Origin: Yponomeuta sedellus
Taxonomy: Eukaryota; Arthropoda; Insecta; Lepidoptera; Yponomeutidae
Assembly: GCA_934045075.1 (NCBI GenBank)
Contig: OW203744.1
Span: forward strand, 7,565,795 to 7,629,794
DNA: 64,000 bases
Direction: 5' to 3'
Part shown: in pieces, positions 1 to 9,770 of the stretch
Numbering within the stretch: position 1 is the first letter of the stretch
Layout of the letters: each line of letters opens with the position of its first letter
Program-made: the position numbers and the translations under genes
The notes under the pieces: generated by a model
Told to the model about the DNA's origin: nothing
Database searches by the model: none
Seen by the model: the letters and a program-made list of their open reading frames with translations, nothing else

Positions 1-80
1 TTTAAAATATTTTAATTTAACAATGGGTTAAGACTTAATAGATAGTTATGTAGATTAAATGAGTATCAAAACGAGTAACT

Positions 81-226
81 ACTAGTTGTTACACTATTTT
101 TATTTTTAATGCACTAACCCGTGCTCAATTGGTAGAGCGCTGGTACGGATAGCCAGAGGTTGCGGGTTCGAATCCCGGCATGGGTGAAATTTTTAGCCTC
201 TAAATAGGTTTTATACTAGTTGTTAC
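81..226 (-). mobile_element. SINE-A copy with inverted 5' segment, 12-bp TSD
   Basis: Positions 81-92 and 215-226 are the same 12 bp (ACTAGTTGTTAC), so 93-214 is one insertion. Its left part is the reverse complement of the SINE-A distal 3' tail. It then switches at a shared GCT to a plus-strand tRNA-like domain ending ...AAATAGGTTTTA. Read on the minus strand this is a normal 3' tail with an inverted upstream segment, the layout expected from twin-primed reverse transcription. No protein is encoded. Confidence 0.85.
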
Positions 227-468
227 TCAAAGTAAAGTAGTATTGTCTATCATAAATGCTATTGTAACAAAAGTTTACTTAAGAGAATTATAAAACGATT
301 CGTAAAAATGATGAATGTGATTATTTCTTAGTAATTCTTGGAGATCTTTCATTTTATTTTCTTTGACTTTCCATAGGCTTAAATTTGTAGGCGAGTTTTA
401 GTGTAATTTGGTTCAGGTTCTTCTTTCGTGTTACTGTTTCGGAGAATTGGATATCTATAAAAGAAGTT
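227..468. other. AT-rich intergenic sequence
   Basis: I see no convincing gene or repeat boundary here. Stretches such as 250-420 read as low-complexity AT-rich DNA. Confidence 0.4.
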
Positions 469-690
469 TTATATACTTATTAACTTCGTTGGATTATCTT
501 GCAATATTTTGATGACTTTCAGTTCTGGGCGACCAGAGTCACTATCTGATCTGGAACTTTTATTTACAGACTTGGCTTCGAAATTTGGCTCCTTGAAACC
601 ATCATCGTCGTCTTCAAAATAAACATTTTCTTTATCTGATGTCTGGCCCTCATCTCAAACAAAAAAGTTGGTATCCAAAAAACCGGCCAT
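469..690 (-). pseudogene. coding-like minus-strand ORF with an internal TGA
   Basis: From ATG at 690-688 the minus frame reads 73 codons to TAA at 469-471, with one TGA at about codon 12. The composition looks like a real acidic protein rather than chance: an Asp/Glu cluster, a Ser/Arg/Asp stretch and a SDKENV motif that resembles a KEN degron. I do not recognise the protein. It could be an exon with a sequencing error, a retrocopy, or a decayed exon of the same gene as the stretch at 1053-1147. An Ala/Gly-rich start (MAGFLDTNFF) follows a plausible minus-strand acceptor, so the ATG need not be the true start. Confidence 0.3.
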
Positions 691-842
691 GTTTTGTACC
701 ATAGCTATAAAAACGGAAAAAAATCATCTCGGTTGTATGGGATTTGGAAGAATGATAAAAGATTAGTTGTAAATAAAATGTTTATTTATTTTATGAGTTT
801 ATTTATTCAAGGATCTGTACATACTTACCTATTAGTATACAA

Positions 843-1052
843 TTTTTATTTTTAATGCACTAACCCGTAAGGACAATTTTAAAAAACCTATTTAAAAATT
901 CCACCCATGCCGGGATTCGAACCCGTGACCTCTGGCTATCCGTGCCAGCGCTCTTTCCAACTGAGCTAATGGGCGACTCATCGTCATCAGTGAAATTTCG
1001 AACCTCTTTACACTATTCTCTGTATTACGTACAGGCAGCGACATCTTGCTTA
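843..1052 (-). mobile_element. SINE-A copy, 5'-truncated
   Basis: Minus-strand SINE-A running from the distal tail (TTTTTATTTTTAATGCAC on plus) through a tRNA-like domain with a B box (GGTTCGAATCC) and the 5' segment down to about GATGTCGCTG. It lies directly against coding-like sequence at 1053-1147. No clear target-site duplication was found. Confidence 0.8.
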
Positions 1053-1147
1053 TGGTACTCTGATCAGAAATGTCTTGTAGGTCTTCTTTGCACGCTAGTT
1101 TGATCATCAACGCTTCGCGATTAGTCTTCATCTTTTCTTTAAAGAAT
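1053..1147 (-). pseudogene. coding-like minus-strand fragment
   Basis: Reading minus from about 1147 the frame gives a basic, heptad-like run starting EKMKTNREALMIKLACKEDL and ending near DQSTISK, where SINE-A begins. A weak pyrimidine tract ending AAAG precedes it. Function unknown. It may be an exon interrupted by the SINE, or chance. Confidence 0.25.
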
Positions 1148-1148
1148 A

Positions 1149-1837
1149 AATCGAAATAATTAGGTATACTTACTTGCAGAAAATAAAAATAAAATTGAAA
1201 AAGAACAATTCGCTTCAACTCACAATATTTTTTCATGAAAACCAATAACATAATATGCCAAATGCATCTAAAAACTTAGTTTTATTTATGCAGAAAGATA
1301 GTAATAATACAACATAACACTGAAGATTACTATAATGTTGTACAATAACAGTGTCATTAAACGTGTTATGTCTTTATTACATTATTTTTATCTAAAATAT
1401 TCCCATCATACCATTTATAAAATAGTAACTACACAGGGTATGACTATTTTCTTTAAAATATTTAGTGTTCGATATGATTTTTTCCTCGACAAAACAGACA
1501 TAACACAGTTTGATGCACTTTTCATGGAAAAAAAATATAATAAACTCTTAAAACTTACCGATAGACAGTCGCATCACACATTCATGCTTTTTTGTGGCAG
1601 CACAATACACAACTGCTCTGTATCAACACAAATGTGACACTGTTCATGCCAGTCAACTGACCAATACGGCTCAGTGAAAAAGAGAACTTAGCGCCATCTC
1701 TCGGTAACTAAGCACACCATAATAATGACGATTTTACAGTCGGGCAAATGAAATATTCGCTATCCAATGGTACAAATATGTCAAAACGTTATTATCATGT
1801 ACTCGTATTGTGACGCTTTTCTTGCCGGGCAGCGATA
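1149..1837. other. intergenic, no gene seen
   Basis: AT-rich DNA with short random ORFs only. No coding composition, splice-linked reading frame or known repeat stood out. Confidence 0.4.
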
Positions 1838-2700
1838 TGTTAAGCATGAGAAGAAGGATAGTTCCTGAATTGTCCTACAATTCAGGAACGGCTCCGCGGC
1901 TACAGGGCTGCTCGACTGCTCGTGAACGCATCGCACGGAGGCGCGCAAGTACTTTATCTTTAAACAAATACATAATTTTGGACCTGGCAGACGAACTCTG
2001 TACTGACCAGTCTGAGTGGAGTCCCTTAATAGCGGCGGCGAGCGGCTGCTGTAGATGCTCGTTGGGGTAGCAAGCGCCCCCACAAAACTGGGTGCACTGT
2101 TTTGTTGGAAGATTACAACCAACACTCAATAATCTTCTTTTAACGAATGTTAAGGGCGAGAAGAAGAATAGTTCCCGAATTGTAAGACAGGGCTGCTCGT
2201 GAGAGCATCGCACAGAGGCGTTTTATCTTTAAACAAATACATAATTTTGGGTCTGGAAAAATAACTCTGTCCTGACCAGTCGGAGTAGAGTCCCTGAATG
2301 GCGGAGAAGCGTTGCTGCTGTGGCTGCTCGAGGGGTAGCAAGCGTCCCCATAGAACAGTGCACTGGAGCGCCCTGTTTTGTGGGGAGATCACAAAAAATA
2401 CTCAATATTATTCTTTTAACTAATGTTAAGGGCGATAAGAAGAATATTTCCTGAATTGTAGGAGCCCGCGGCTACAAGGCTGCTCATGAGAGCATTTAGA
2501 ATACTTCTCGGGAAGTATTTGCGATCGCAGTCGCAAATATTTCCCGAGAAGAATTCTGTACTGACCAGTCGGAGTAGAGTCCCTGAATGGCGGAGGAGCG
2601 CGGCTGCTGTTGCCGCTCGTAGGGGCAGCGGGCGCCCCCACAGAACAGTGCGCACTGGAGTGCAGAGGGCGCGCTGGTGCGTACGCGTTCACTCAGCTTA
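1838..2700. repeat. three diverged GC-rich tandem units (about 280-305 bp)
   Basis: Units begin near 1838, 2145 and 2422, each with a GTTAAG..GAGAAGAAG start, a GAATTGT core, GACCAGTCNGAGTNGAGTCCC, a GCGG..GCTGCTG block and a GGGGGC/CACAGAACAGTG-like end. Units one and two share a block with AAACAAATACATAATTTTGG. In unit three this is replaced by an imperfect 27-bp-arm palindrome at 2498-2557. Unit one carries a perfect 13-bp hairpin at 1861-1889 absent from the others. All three are open in several frames without a convincing protein. Confidence 0.75.
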
Positions 2701-3356
2701 CTGTATTGAGCTGAGGGAGGCCTGTTGATGCGCCGCCTCGACTCGCGACTCCTGCAAGCAGGTGAGAATAGGTGTCTGTGACGATGTCCTCACATCTGCA
2801 ATTCTAACTCGTTCCAGCTGCGGTGAAAATAGACAACTGTAATTTTTTTAGACTCAGGTCCGACATTAGGAGCCTTTACTTTTGTCTATCTACGGCTCGT
2901 ATACTGTGCCTACGCCAAAAGTTAGTAAGTTGATAATTTGTAAACAAGATTATTTTCGTTTATTAGTGTAGAAGAAGCGGTACAAAGATTCTCTGCTACT
3001 TTTTCTTCGTATCGGTATGACCTGTATCACTTTCGTCACATATATTTCGAACAAAAGGAGTTAAGCTTTTGCTGGCTCCAGCATACTTATAATCTGGACT
3101 CTTGGGGCGTAACAAAAGCCTTCAACTTTAATTCTAAATTGTGTAGCTCTACTACAAATGGTCCTTGACAACAGACATACTAGTACGTATGACTTCGTTT
3201 AACAGTCTCCTTGCGGTATTCTATTATTGAAAAGGGCTGCATTAAAGCGCTTTCCTCTGAGGTCTATCTTGAGTCTTATTACACATCTTCAAATGGACAC
3301 TTACTTAACAGGGATTTGCGGTAAAAGCGCTGTATTTATACGGCCTGTAGACTACC
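2701..3356. other. intergenic, no gene seen
   Basis: Unique-looking sequence without a recognisable coding frame or repeat. Confidence 0.4.
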
Positions 3357-3874
3357 TTAAGGCACTTTGGGGCGCTAACTAATTCCAATGAATTAAAAAA
3401 TTACCATATTTTTTTATAATGTTACTGGGATAACAATTTTTAGAATATACTGCCTAGAACGTAGTATCAACACCCGAGTCCGAGGATTTAATCGATTTCC
3501 ACTAAAACGAGCCGTTTTTGGCGGTAATCGATTAAAGTTCTCGGTTGTCGATCTTAGATTCTAGACTGTAGGTTCTAAAAATAGTCGTCATAGTGGTTAA
3601 GATTTTAAAAACCTATTTAGAGGCTAAAAATTCCACCCATGCCGGGACTCGAACCCGCAACCTCGTGCTAACCGTGCCAGCGCTCTCTCAACTGAGCTAA
3701 TGGCAATGGGCGACTCACTGGCACCAGTCAAATTTCGAACCTCTTTACAATACTCTCTGTATTACGTACGGTTGGGATGGTTAACGTTGTTCACTTTAAA
3801 AAAAAAAAAACATATTGTAAAAAGTTATGTTTTTTTCCATCTGTGGCGCTAGTTAGCACCCCAAAACGCCTTAA
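3357..3874. mobile_element. TTAA-flanked MITE, piggyBac-type
   Basis: TTAA at 3357-3360 and 3871-3874 flank an element whose ends are inverted repeats: GGCACTTTGGGGCGCTAACT on the left, matched on the right by the reverse complement of AGTTAGCACCCCAAAACGCC. TTAA duplication is the known signature of piggyBac-superfamily insertion. There is no transposase ORF, so this is a nonautonomous copy. A second, partly destroyed copy lies at 8025-8236. SINE-A at 3603-3770 is inserted inside. Confidence 0.75.
3603..3770 (-). mobile_element. SINE-A copy nested in the TTAA MITE
   Basis: Minus-strand SINE-A from the internal T-run end (AAAAACCTATTTAGAGGC on plus) through the tRNA-like domain to the 5' part ending CTGTATTACGTAC. 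It lacks the distal tail. It splits the MITE, as shown by comparison with the second MITE copy near 8110-8150, which has no SINE at the matching place. Confidence 0.75.
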
Positions 3875-4187
3875 CGTCTGATCTTTACATATTAATTAGA
3901 GCACGTACAGGTAGGTGGAAGCCGACGATATTAGAGCGAAAAAATTAAATTTATGAGCAGCTGTTTAATTTAGGTACCTATATCTTGTCATTAAAAATTC
4001 AAATCGCACGAACAAGCATAGGTACTTAATTAGGGGGTAAGGTAATTTATTGATCACTCGTCCTACAGTTTGATAATCGATGATTAACTTCTATGATGTT
4101 TTATTCCGCCCTGGCAGGTCATAGTCGGGCCATCGCATTACTTTATTTGACGGATGAGTTCATCCGAGGTTTAAAAAATCAGCCCTT

Positions 4188-4540
4188 AAGACTTGCGCAG
4201 ACGAGGGAAATGTCCTGAATAGTAAAAAATTTCCTTCAAGTACTTGACGCGGACTCAACGCTTACAGTGTGCGGTCATTTGTTCCCCGGAAATTGAGAAA
4301 AGCGTACGCTATGAAAGCAAATATTCTGACCAAATATTCATGTAAATTACAAATATTAGATTGTAATTTACATGAAGTTGAAAAAGAGAAGGCGTTTTAA
4401 AAGAAAACACCGAACTTTTGTCCAGTCCGGTCTCTTGATGGCCTCGGTAACTTGAGCGTTATTCGATACAATTTATAAGAGATTTATATTGACGGACAAA
4501 AAAGTACCCGGGGGATAGTACCTCGTCTGCGCTGGCCTTT
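4188..4540. mobile_element. MITE (family also at 19052)
   Basis: The ends are similar inverted repeats (ACTTGCGCAGACGAGG and, inverted, GGCCAGCGCAGACGAGG). The interior matches 19052-19391 almost throughout, including AAACACCGAACTTTTGTCC and a fold-back centred near 4356. No ORF of note. The superfamily is not clear to me. Confidence 0.7.
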
Positions 4541-5020
4541 ATAGTCTGATCAAATAATCGTTAAATAAAAAACCGGAAAAGTGCGAGTATGACCCACTGA
4601 GGCTTTCGTACCTTACGTACATTGTAAATAGTTTAGGAACCAAGTCTCACAGTTTTTTCTGAAATTTCCCGAAATTCAAAGATAATTTTAATTATGATTC
4701 ATTAGAAATGTATACGAGTTGATTCCAGATTTGTTCCTGTGTTTGTAGGGTAACACGATATTACTTGCTAAATTTCTTAGTACGGGACGAAAAGTACCTT
4801 ATTAGTTTTGATTCTTTTTAGTGTCGCAATATAATTTTTTTGCGGCATAAGCAGCTGTGACTTTTTCTTATCTTAATTAAGAAGACAACAAAGTGATCCT
4901 ATAAGGATTCCGTTCTCCTTTTGAGGTAAAAATGTACTAAAACACTATACACAAAAAATCTTAAAATCGATGAACCAGTTTCAGAGCAGTTCAATAACAA
5001 ACACTGTGACACAAGATTTT

Positions 5021-5061
5021 CTGACATGCCTGTTATGAGTTATACATAACAGGCATGTCAG
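5021..5061. repeat. perfect hairpin, 17-bp arms, 7-nt loop
   Basis: CTGACATGCCTGTTATG at 5021-5037 is followed, after a 7-nt loop, by its exact reverse complement at 5045-5061. It lies in unique-looking DNA, and no bacterial-type terminator context applies. Confidence 0.9.
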
Positions 5062-5204
5062 ATAGCTTCATTCAGCCCCTTTTTGTAGTACCTCACAGTA
5101 GGTGTGTTTGTGGTGTTGTACTTTTGATTGACTTAGTTTCCGTGCTGTCAGCTATCTGATTTACCCGCCCTTTCCGGATTACAATGCATTTATATGAGAC
5201 CACT

Positions 5205-5635
5205 TCATCGTCATCAGCATTAGCCCACCGCTGCCCACAACTGGATATAGGCCTTTTCTCCAAAATGCCATTTGTTACGGTCCCTTGCCATCCGCATACA
5301 CGAACCATCATTTTGACGATGTTTATGCCACTTACCGATCAAGAAAATGAAATGGATGAAAATGAAGTTGATACTGGACTTCCTCCTCTGGCCTAAATAA
5401 AATTGTACATTAGCTAAGCCCACCGCTGCCCACTACTGGGTATACTTTTTCTCCAAAATGCCATTTGATAGTTCGGGAATGCGGATGACAAGGGAGCGTG
5501 CTTTGCTTTCCGCAGCCCCTTACCATCTTCTGACCATCTTTTTGTGACTTACCGGTCAAGAAAGTGGAATCGCTGAAAATTCACGAAGTTGATACTGGAC
5601 TTCCTCCTCCGGTCCAAATTAAATTGTACTTTAGC
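5205..5635 (+). repeat. two tandem copies of a LINE-derived tail
   Basis: Two neighbouring blocks (about 5218-5412 and 5413-5635) both contain CCCACCGCTGCCCAC, TTCTCCAAAATGCCATTTG and GTTGATACTGGACTTCCTCC. Related single blocks occur at 37030-37150 and 56595-56750. This looks like the 3' portion of a lepidopteran non-LTR element that duplicated in tandem. The 70-residue ORF across it is not a gene. Confidence 0.6.
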
Positions 5636-5704
5636 CATATTTTTGTCGAAGTAGGTCAGAAACCGCGGCTGAGTTCGTTGGTCTTCGGCAATAAATACAC
5701 ACGT

Positions 5705-5747
5705 GCACTTTTGAATCAATAGCACGATTCTATTGATTCAAAAGTGC
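5705..5747. repeat. perfect hairpin, 18-bp arms, 7-nt loop
   Basis: GCACTTTTGAATCAATAG (5705-5722) is repeated exactly inverted at 5730-5747 with loop CACGATT. Confidence 0.9.
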
Positions 5748-6239
5748 TAAATCTTAGTGGCGTTTTCGGTTGATGGTTGGTTTTTTGATACCTATATTAA
5801 CAGATGAATACTCTGTTTTTTTGTGTTTTAATTTCATTGGCGCTTCAATTTTACTCGCACTAATGTCTCAAGTCTTCGGTGATGTGGCGACGTATTTAAA
5901 AAAACATCACTGTCAAAGCTAGTGCTGTTATAAAGAATGCATATTAGTCTCACAGTTCCGAAATTTACATTAGATGATAATTAAAAAATACGTTTATTTA
6001 TGACTTTTGATTCAGGTGGCTTTGGACAAAGTCTCCAATTGACTCTTTGAACAGAATGTACTTATAGGAACGGTGTTATAAAATAAAAAAGCCACAAAAA
6101 CTGATAATAAAAGGGGACTGGCTGAAGCCATTTACTAAATGACACTGAAAGCCCAGGCAAGGGTGAAAACAAACAAAGCGAGCCTCATTACGATGTAAAG
6201 ACAACAGCGGTAGGGACAGCACAATATGTATTTATTTAA

Positions 6240-6625
6240 TCTACAAACTTGCACACAACACAGTCGCTTGTCGTCGTCGTCGTTGTCAGGCTATACTAGT
6301 CAACTGCTGGATAATATAGCCCTCCCCTAAAGAGCGCTACGTTGTGCTATCATAGGGGGTAATGCCCATAATCCCCACGCTGAGCATGCGGGTTGGTGAT
6401 CGCAGTTCGGTGGAATTGTACTGCAGGGGGCGCTGCTGCCCACCACCCGGTTTGTGTCCCAGTCGCTTGTCCTGGTCCCAAACTAGGATACCCCGTGCTG
6501 TAGTAACCAGGCGAGTATATTACAAACATGGAAATTCACCCAGATTGAGGATATGTGTGTGCCCCCAGTGGGAATCGAACCCAACCTCAAACAAGGTAAT
6601 CAAACGTGATACCACTAGATCTTCG
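6240..6625 (-). mobile_element. SINE-C, near-complete composite copy
   Basis: Minus strand, 5' to 3': a tRNA-Glu-like head (A-box-like TCTAGTGGTATC, B box GGTTCGATTCC), a body with TTTCCATGTTTGTAATAT and GTATCCTAGTTTGGGACC, then a tail that matches the LINE 3' end at 60420-60617 (GGCAGCAGCGCCCCCTGCAG, GTGGGGATTATGGGCATTA, GTCCAGCAG). It ends in a GAC/GACGAC run. A SINE that shares its 3' end with a LINE is the usual sign of which LINE moves it. Other SINE-C copies are at 14187 and 15130. Confidence 0.75.
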
Positions 6626-6973
6626 AGGCAGTCCCAAGTAAGGGCTCTTAGGGTTTTGAACTTTAAAAGAACGATACCATTATAGGATTACTTTGTTGTC
6701 CGATCATCCGTCCGTCTGTATTTGAAGACCCTTTAGCTCGAAAATGCGTTGAGCTACCGGGTTGAAATTAAAACCGTATCCTTAGGCCTACAGTCCCTTT
6801 TAAGCTGTGAAAAATTCAATCTTCTACGTTAATGTTCTATCATTATTATCATCATTAACATGGCGAGGCAACAAAGTTTTTTTGCCTCTCTTTGTAATAA
6901 TTCTATTCTACGTTAATTGGTATGGTTGTCTGCTGACTGTGTGAACTGTACACTACTCAAATAAAGGAGGAAG

Positions 6974-7033
6974 TACCTTTTGGTGTTGTCCGCGCGGGCT
7001 AACTACCTTTTGGTGTTGTCCGCGCGGGCTAAC
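6974..7033. repeat. perfect 30-bp tandem duplication
   Basis: Two identical 30-bp units (6974-7003, 7004-7033) containing CCTTTTGGTGTTGTCCGCGC. A recent small duplication with no visible function. Confidence 0.9.
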
Positions 7034-7379
7034 TGAATACTTTGATCACGCGACTTGTTTTAATCCATTATAGTTGTTGCCGACCAACCAACAAACCTTT
7101 TTTGAGTTTTTTACTTCTTTGATAGCGTTTTATATTATTATGTCTATTTTTCTAAAATGGGACAATATCAATACAAAAAAGACGAATTAAAGATTCCTAA
7201 AAGTTATGCGCGTTTTCCTAAATTTTTACGTTCATTCGTTTAGTCACCTATCAAACCAATGACAAAGTAGACTGTGTTTTCTTTCTGTGTTTTCTGCTGT
7301 GTTATCTTTCCTTTTTTCGTGTAGATAAAGACGAAGCCACCATATCGTCGTTGATATTGTAAAACGTTATACTTATGTA

Positions 7380-7798
7380 AAACATTAATATTTAAAAACC
7401 TATTTAGAGGCTAAAAATTTCACCCATGCCGGGATTCGAACCCGCAACCTCTGGCTATCCGTACCAGCGCTCTACCAATTGAGCCAATGGGCGACTCACG
7501 GCATCAGTGAAATTTCGAACCTCTTTACAATATTCAAGTAATTGTAAGTAATGCAATTTGCTTAAGTCAGATGTCGCTGCCTGTACGTAATACAGAGAAT
7601 ATTGTAAAGAGGTTCGAAATTTCACTGATGCCGTGAGTCGCCCATTGGCTCAATTGGTAGAGCGCTGGTACGGATAGCCAGAGGTTGCGGGTTCGAATCC
7701 CGGCATGGGTGAAATTTTTAGCTTCTAAATAGGTTTTTAAATTTGTTCCTTAGCACGGGTTAGTGCATTAAAAATAAAAATAGTGTAAACATTAATAT
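7380..7798 (+). mobile_element. inverted SINE-A pair within one 12-bp TSD
   Basis: AAACATTAATAT occurs at 7380-7391 and 7787-7798. Between them a minus-strand SINE-A segment (7392 to about 7535) starts at the internal T-run end, and a plus-strand copy (about 7545-7786) begins at TAAGTAATGC and runs to the distal tail AAAAATAGTGT. One TSD around both indicates a single integration event. Both halves have intact A- and B-box-like motifs. Confidence 0.85.
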
Positions 7799-7804
7799 AA
7801 CATA

Positions 7805-7995
7805 TACCTCCATACAGGCACATACATTGCTTCTGGCCCCACACTAAGTTACCCTGTTTCCCGGGAACCAGACACAACGACATCATCACAACCTTGTAAA
7901 CGTCCAAGACCTGGGTTTTTTTTTGTCCCCAGCCGGGGATCGAACCTGCGACCTCTTGTATGGTAGGCAGATGCGCTACCGCTGCGCCTCAGAGG
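7805..7995 (-). mobile_element. SINE-B copy (tRNA-Gly-like head)
   Basis: Minus strand: the head GACCTCTGAGGCGCAGCGG with an A box, then B box GGTTCGATCC, then GGCTGGGGACAAAAAAAAA, CCCAGGTCTTGGA and a tail with GGGGCCAGAAGCAATGTATG. The best full match is 51110-51308. It lies between the SINE-A pair and the second TTAA MITE copy. Confidence 0.8.
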
Positions 7996-8024
7996 TCGTC
8001 ATCAAAAATCTTAATATCTGTGAT

Positions 8025-8236
8025 AACTATTTTCGGAATATATAGCCTAGAATGTAGTAATTTAAGTCCTAGATTGTTGATCCTAGGTTCTAGATTGTTG
8101 ACCGTAGGTTCTAGACAGTAGGTTCTAAAAATAGTTGTCACAGTTAAGATTTCTCATGTTCACTTCTAGATGAAAACGTATTATAAAACAAGTTATGAAT
8201 TTTATTCCATTGGTGGCGCTTATTAGCGCCCCTTAA
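8025..8236. mobile_element. second TTAA-type MITE, left end lost
   Basis: Matches the right two thirds of the 3357-3874 element (GGTTCTAAAAATAGT, GTTATGAATTTTATTCCAT and the end TTAGCGCCCC followed by TTAA at 8233-8236). It lacks the nested SINE-A, so it gives the empty-site sequence for that insertion. The left end is replaced by SINE-B sequence. Confidence 0.65.
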
Positions 8237-8252
8237 ATAGAAGGAACGAACT

Positions 8253-8867
8253 GAGTGCTTAGTGCGAGTTTGACAGGTCCAATCGAATAACTTTACTACC
8301 GCGTTAATCGAGCATTGAGTAGTGAATATGAGTAAGTTAACCATTCGAACTGGCAAAACGCTGTCACAGTACAACTCGCACTCGCGTTTATTCGTGTTTT
8401 GGGTCGTAAACGTGTTCACTTCTCAACGTAAACCATTACAACTCGCACTCAGCAATTTTAATTTCCATACTTGTCGTTAGGTGGCGCTTCCTCGATGCCA
8501 TATTAATATGAGTTTACGTTAACGCCATCGAGTAGTTAAAAAACTCGCACTAAGCACTCTGAGTGCTTAGTGCGAGTTTGACAGATCCAATCGAATAACT
8601 TTACTACCGCGTTAATCGAGCATCGAGTAGTGAGTATGAGTAAGTTAACCGTTCGAACTGGCAAAACGCTGTCACAGTACAACTCGCACTCGCGTTTATT
8701 CGTGATTTGGCTGGTAAACGTGTTCACTTCTCAACGTAAACCATTACAACTCGCACTCAGCAATTTTAATTTCCATACTTGTCGCTAGGTGGCGCTTCCT
8801 CGATGCCATAGAAATATGAGTTTACGTTAACGCGATCGAGTAGTTAAAAAACTCGCACTAAGCACTC
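8253..8867. mobile_element. two MITEs in direct tandem
   Basis: Two nearly identical 307-bp copies (8253-8559 and 8561-8867), each beginning GAGTGCTTAGTGCGAGTTT and ending with the exact reverse complement. They are separated by a single T. Inside, the motif AACTCGCACT recurs. The ORFs of 91 and 63 codons on the minus strand are the same sequence in each copy and show no known domain. Confidence 0.85.
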
Positions 8868-9239
8868 TGGTCGACACATGAAAAGGTTATTGTTAACGAA
8901 TGGTCGAGTATATTACTCTGTTCCAGATACATGTTGCTTGGATCCAAACAAACCGTTGATAAAATATTGTTGAAATCTCAGATAATTTCTATGATGTTTA
9001 ATTTCAGGAACTTTACCTATTCTTCTCTAATATGCTTTTTAATGTTAAAGCAATTATTAACTTAAGGTCTACTTAAGTAACACAAATATTAACTTTTAAT
9101 GTAGAACCAATTATTTAGCACACAAAAAATATTAACATTAAAGTGTTGTGCGAAACAGCTGTATTTTTTTTTAAAATTTTCATATTAATTAATAATAATA
9201 TGGAGTTTAAAAGCAATCCTTTTTATTAACAATAACCTC
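8868..9239. other. AT-rich intergenic sequence
   Basis: No gene or clear repeat seen. Long A/T runs only. Confidence 0.4.
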
Positions 9240-9375
9240 ACGCCTGTGTCCCAGAGGGGTAGACAGAGACCAGGGACTGCCACTTGCCACGAACCTGACA
9301 GATCACCTTCGCTTTATCAGCGTTCATTGGTCGTTACATGCACGCAAGCCGGTTCAGAGTTTTATCAATAAAAAA
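9240..9375 (-). pseudogene. LINE ORF2 C-terminal end, degenerate
   Basis: The minus strand reads a broken version of the C-terminus seen better at 13806-13945: NRLACM, MNADKAKVICQ, RGKWQSLVS.YPSG. It is the 3' end of a lepidopteran non-LTR retrotransposon. Parallel copies are at 39870, 48600 and 51905. Confidence 0.6.
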
Positions 9376-9454
9376 AAATATTGTAAAATATAAAATGATA
9401 ACCATTTTACATACATATATAACTAGCGCGTTACGTCTTAGAATGTATGAAGCG

Positions 9455-9770
9455 TATCGCAGGAAGGTTAGGCCATACTCCACCACGGGGGCCAAGTCCG
9501 GGTTGGTGGAGGATTGTAAGACAGTGGCGGGTCTTACTGTCAGAAGTTATCAAGCCGCCCATAAGGCCTCTGCCATGGCTTAACGACTGCCATTATATGA
9601 CAGCCGGCACCAACGGCTTAGCGTGCCTTGCGAAGCACGGAAGCGCTCGGAAAAATGCCACTAGCGGTAGTCACGGGACGCTCACCCATCCCGTACCTGA
9701 CCGCGCCTGTTGTTGCTTAACCAAGTGATTGATTGCAATCACTCGGTTCGCCTAGGCCACGAGCGCTTTG
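9455..9770 (+). repeat. dispersed repeat C, copy 1
   Basis: Contains CGCAGGAAGGTTAGGCCATA, CTCCACCACGGGGGCCAAGT, AGACAGTGGCGGGTCTTACT, GACCGCGCCTGTTGTTGCTT and CACTCGGTTCGCCTAGGCCA. The same series recurs at 45880-46205 and 62875-63210, with shorter copies elsewhere. It is noncoding, most likely a LINE- or SINE-derived unit. The ORFs over it are chance. Confidence 0.7.

Noticed and set aside
121..192. tRNA gene candidates in SINE-A (here and in all other copies)
   Set aside because: A and B boxes are present, but the anticodon loop reads ACGGATA without U33, arms are mismatched, and the sequence continues into the SINE body. These are tRNA-derived SINE parts, not working tRNA genes.
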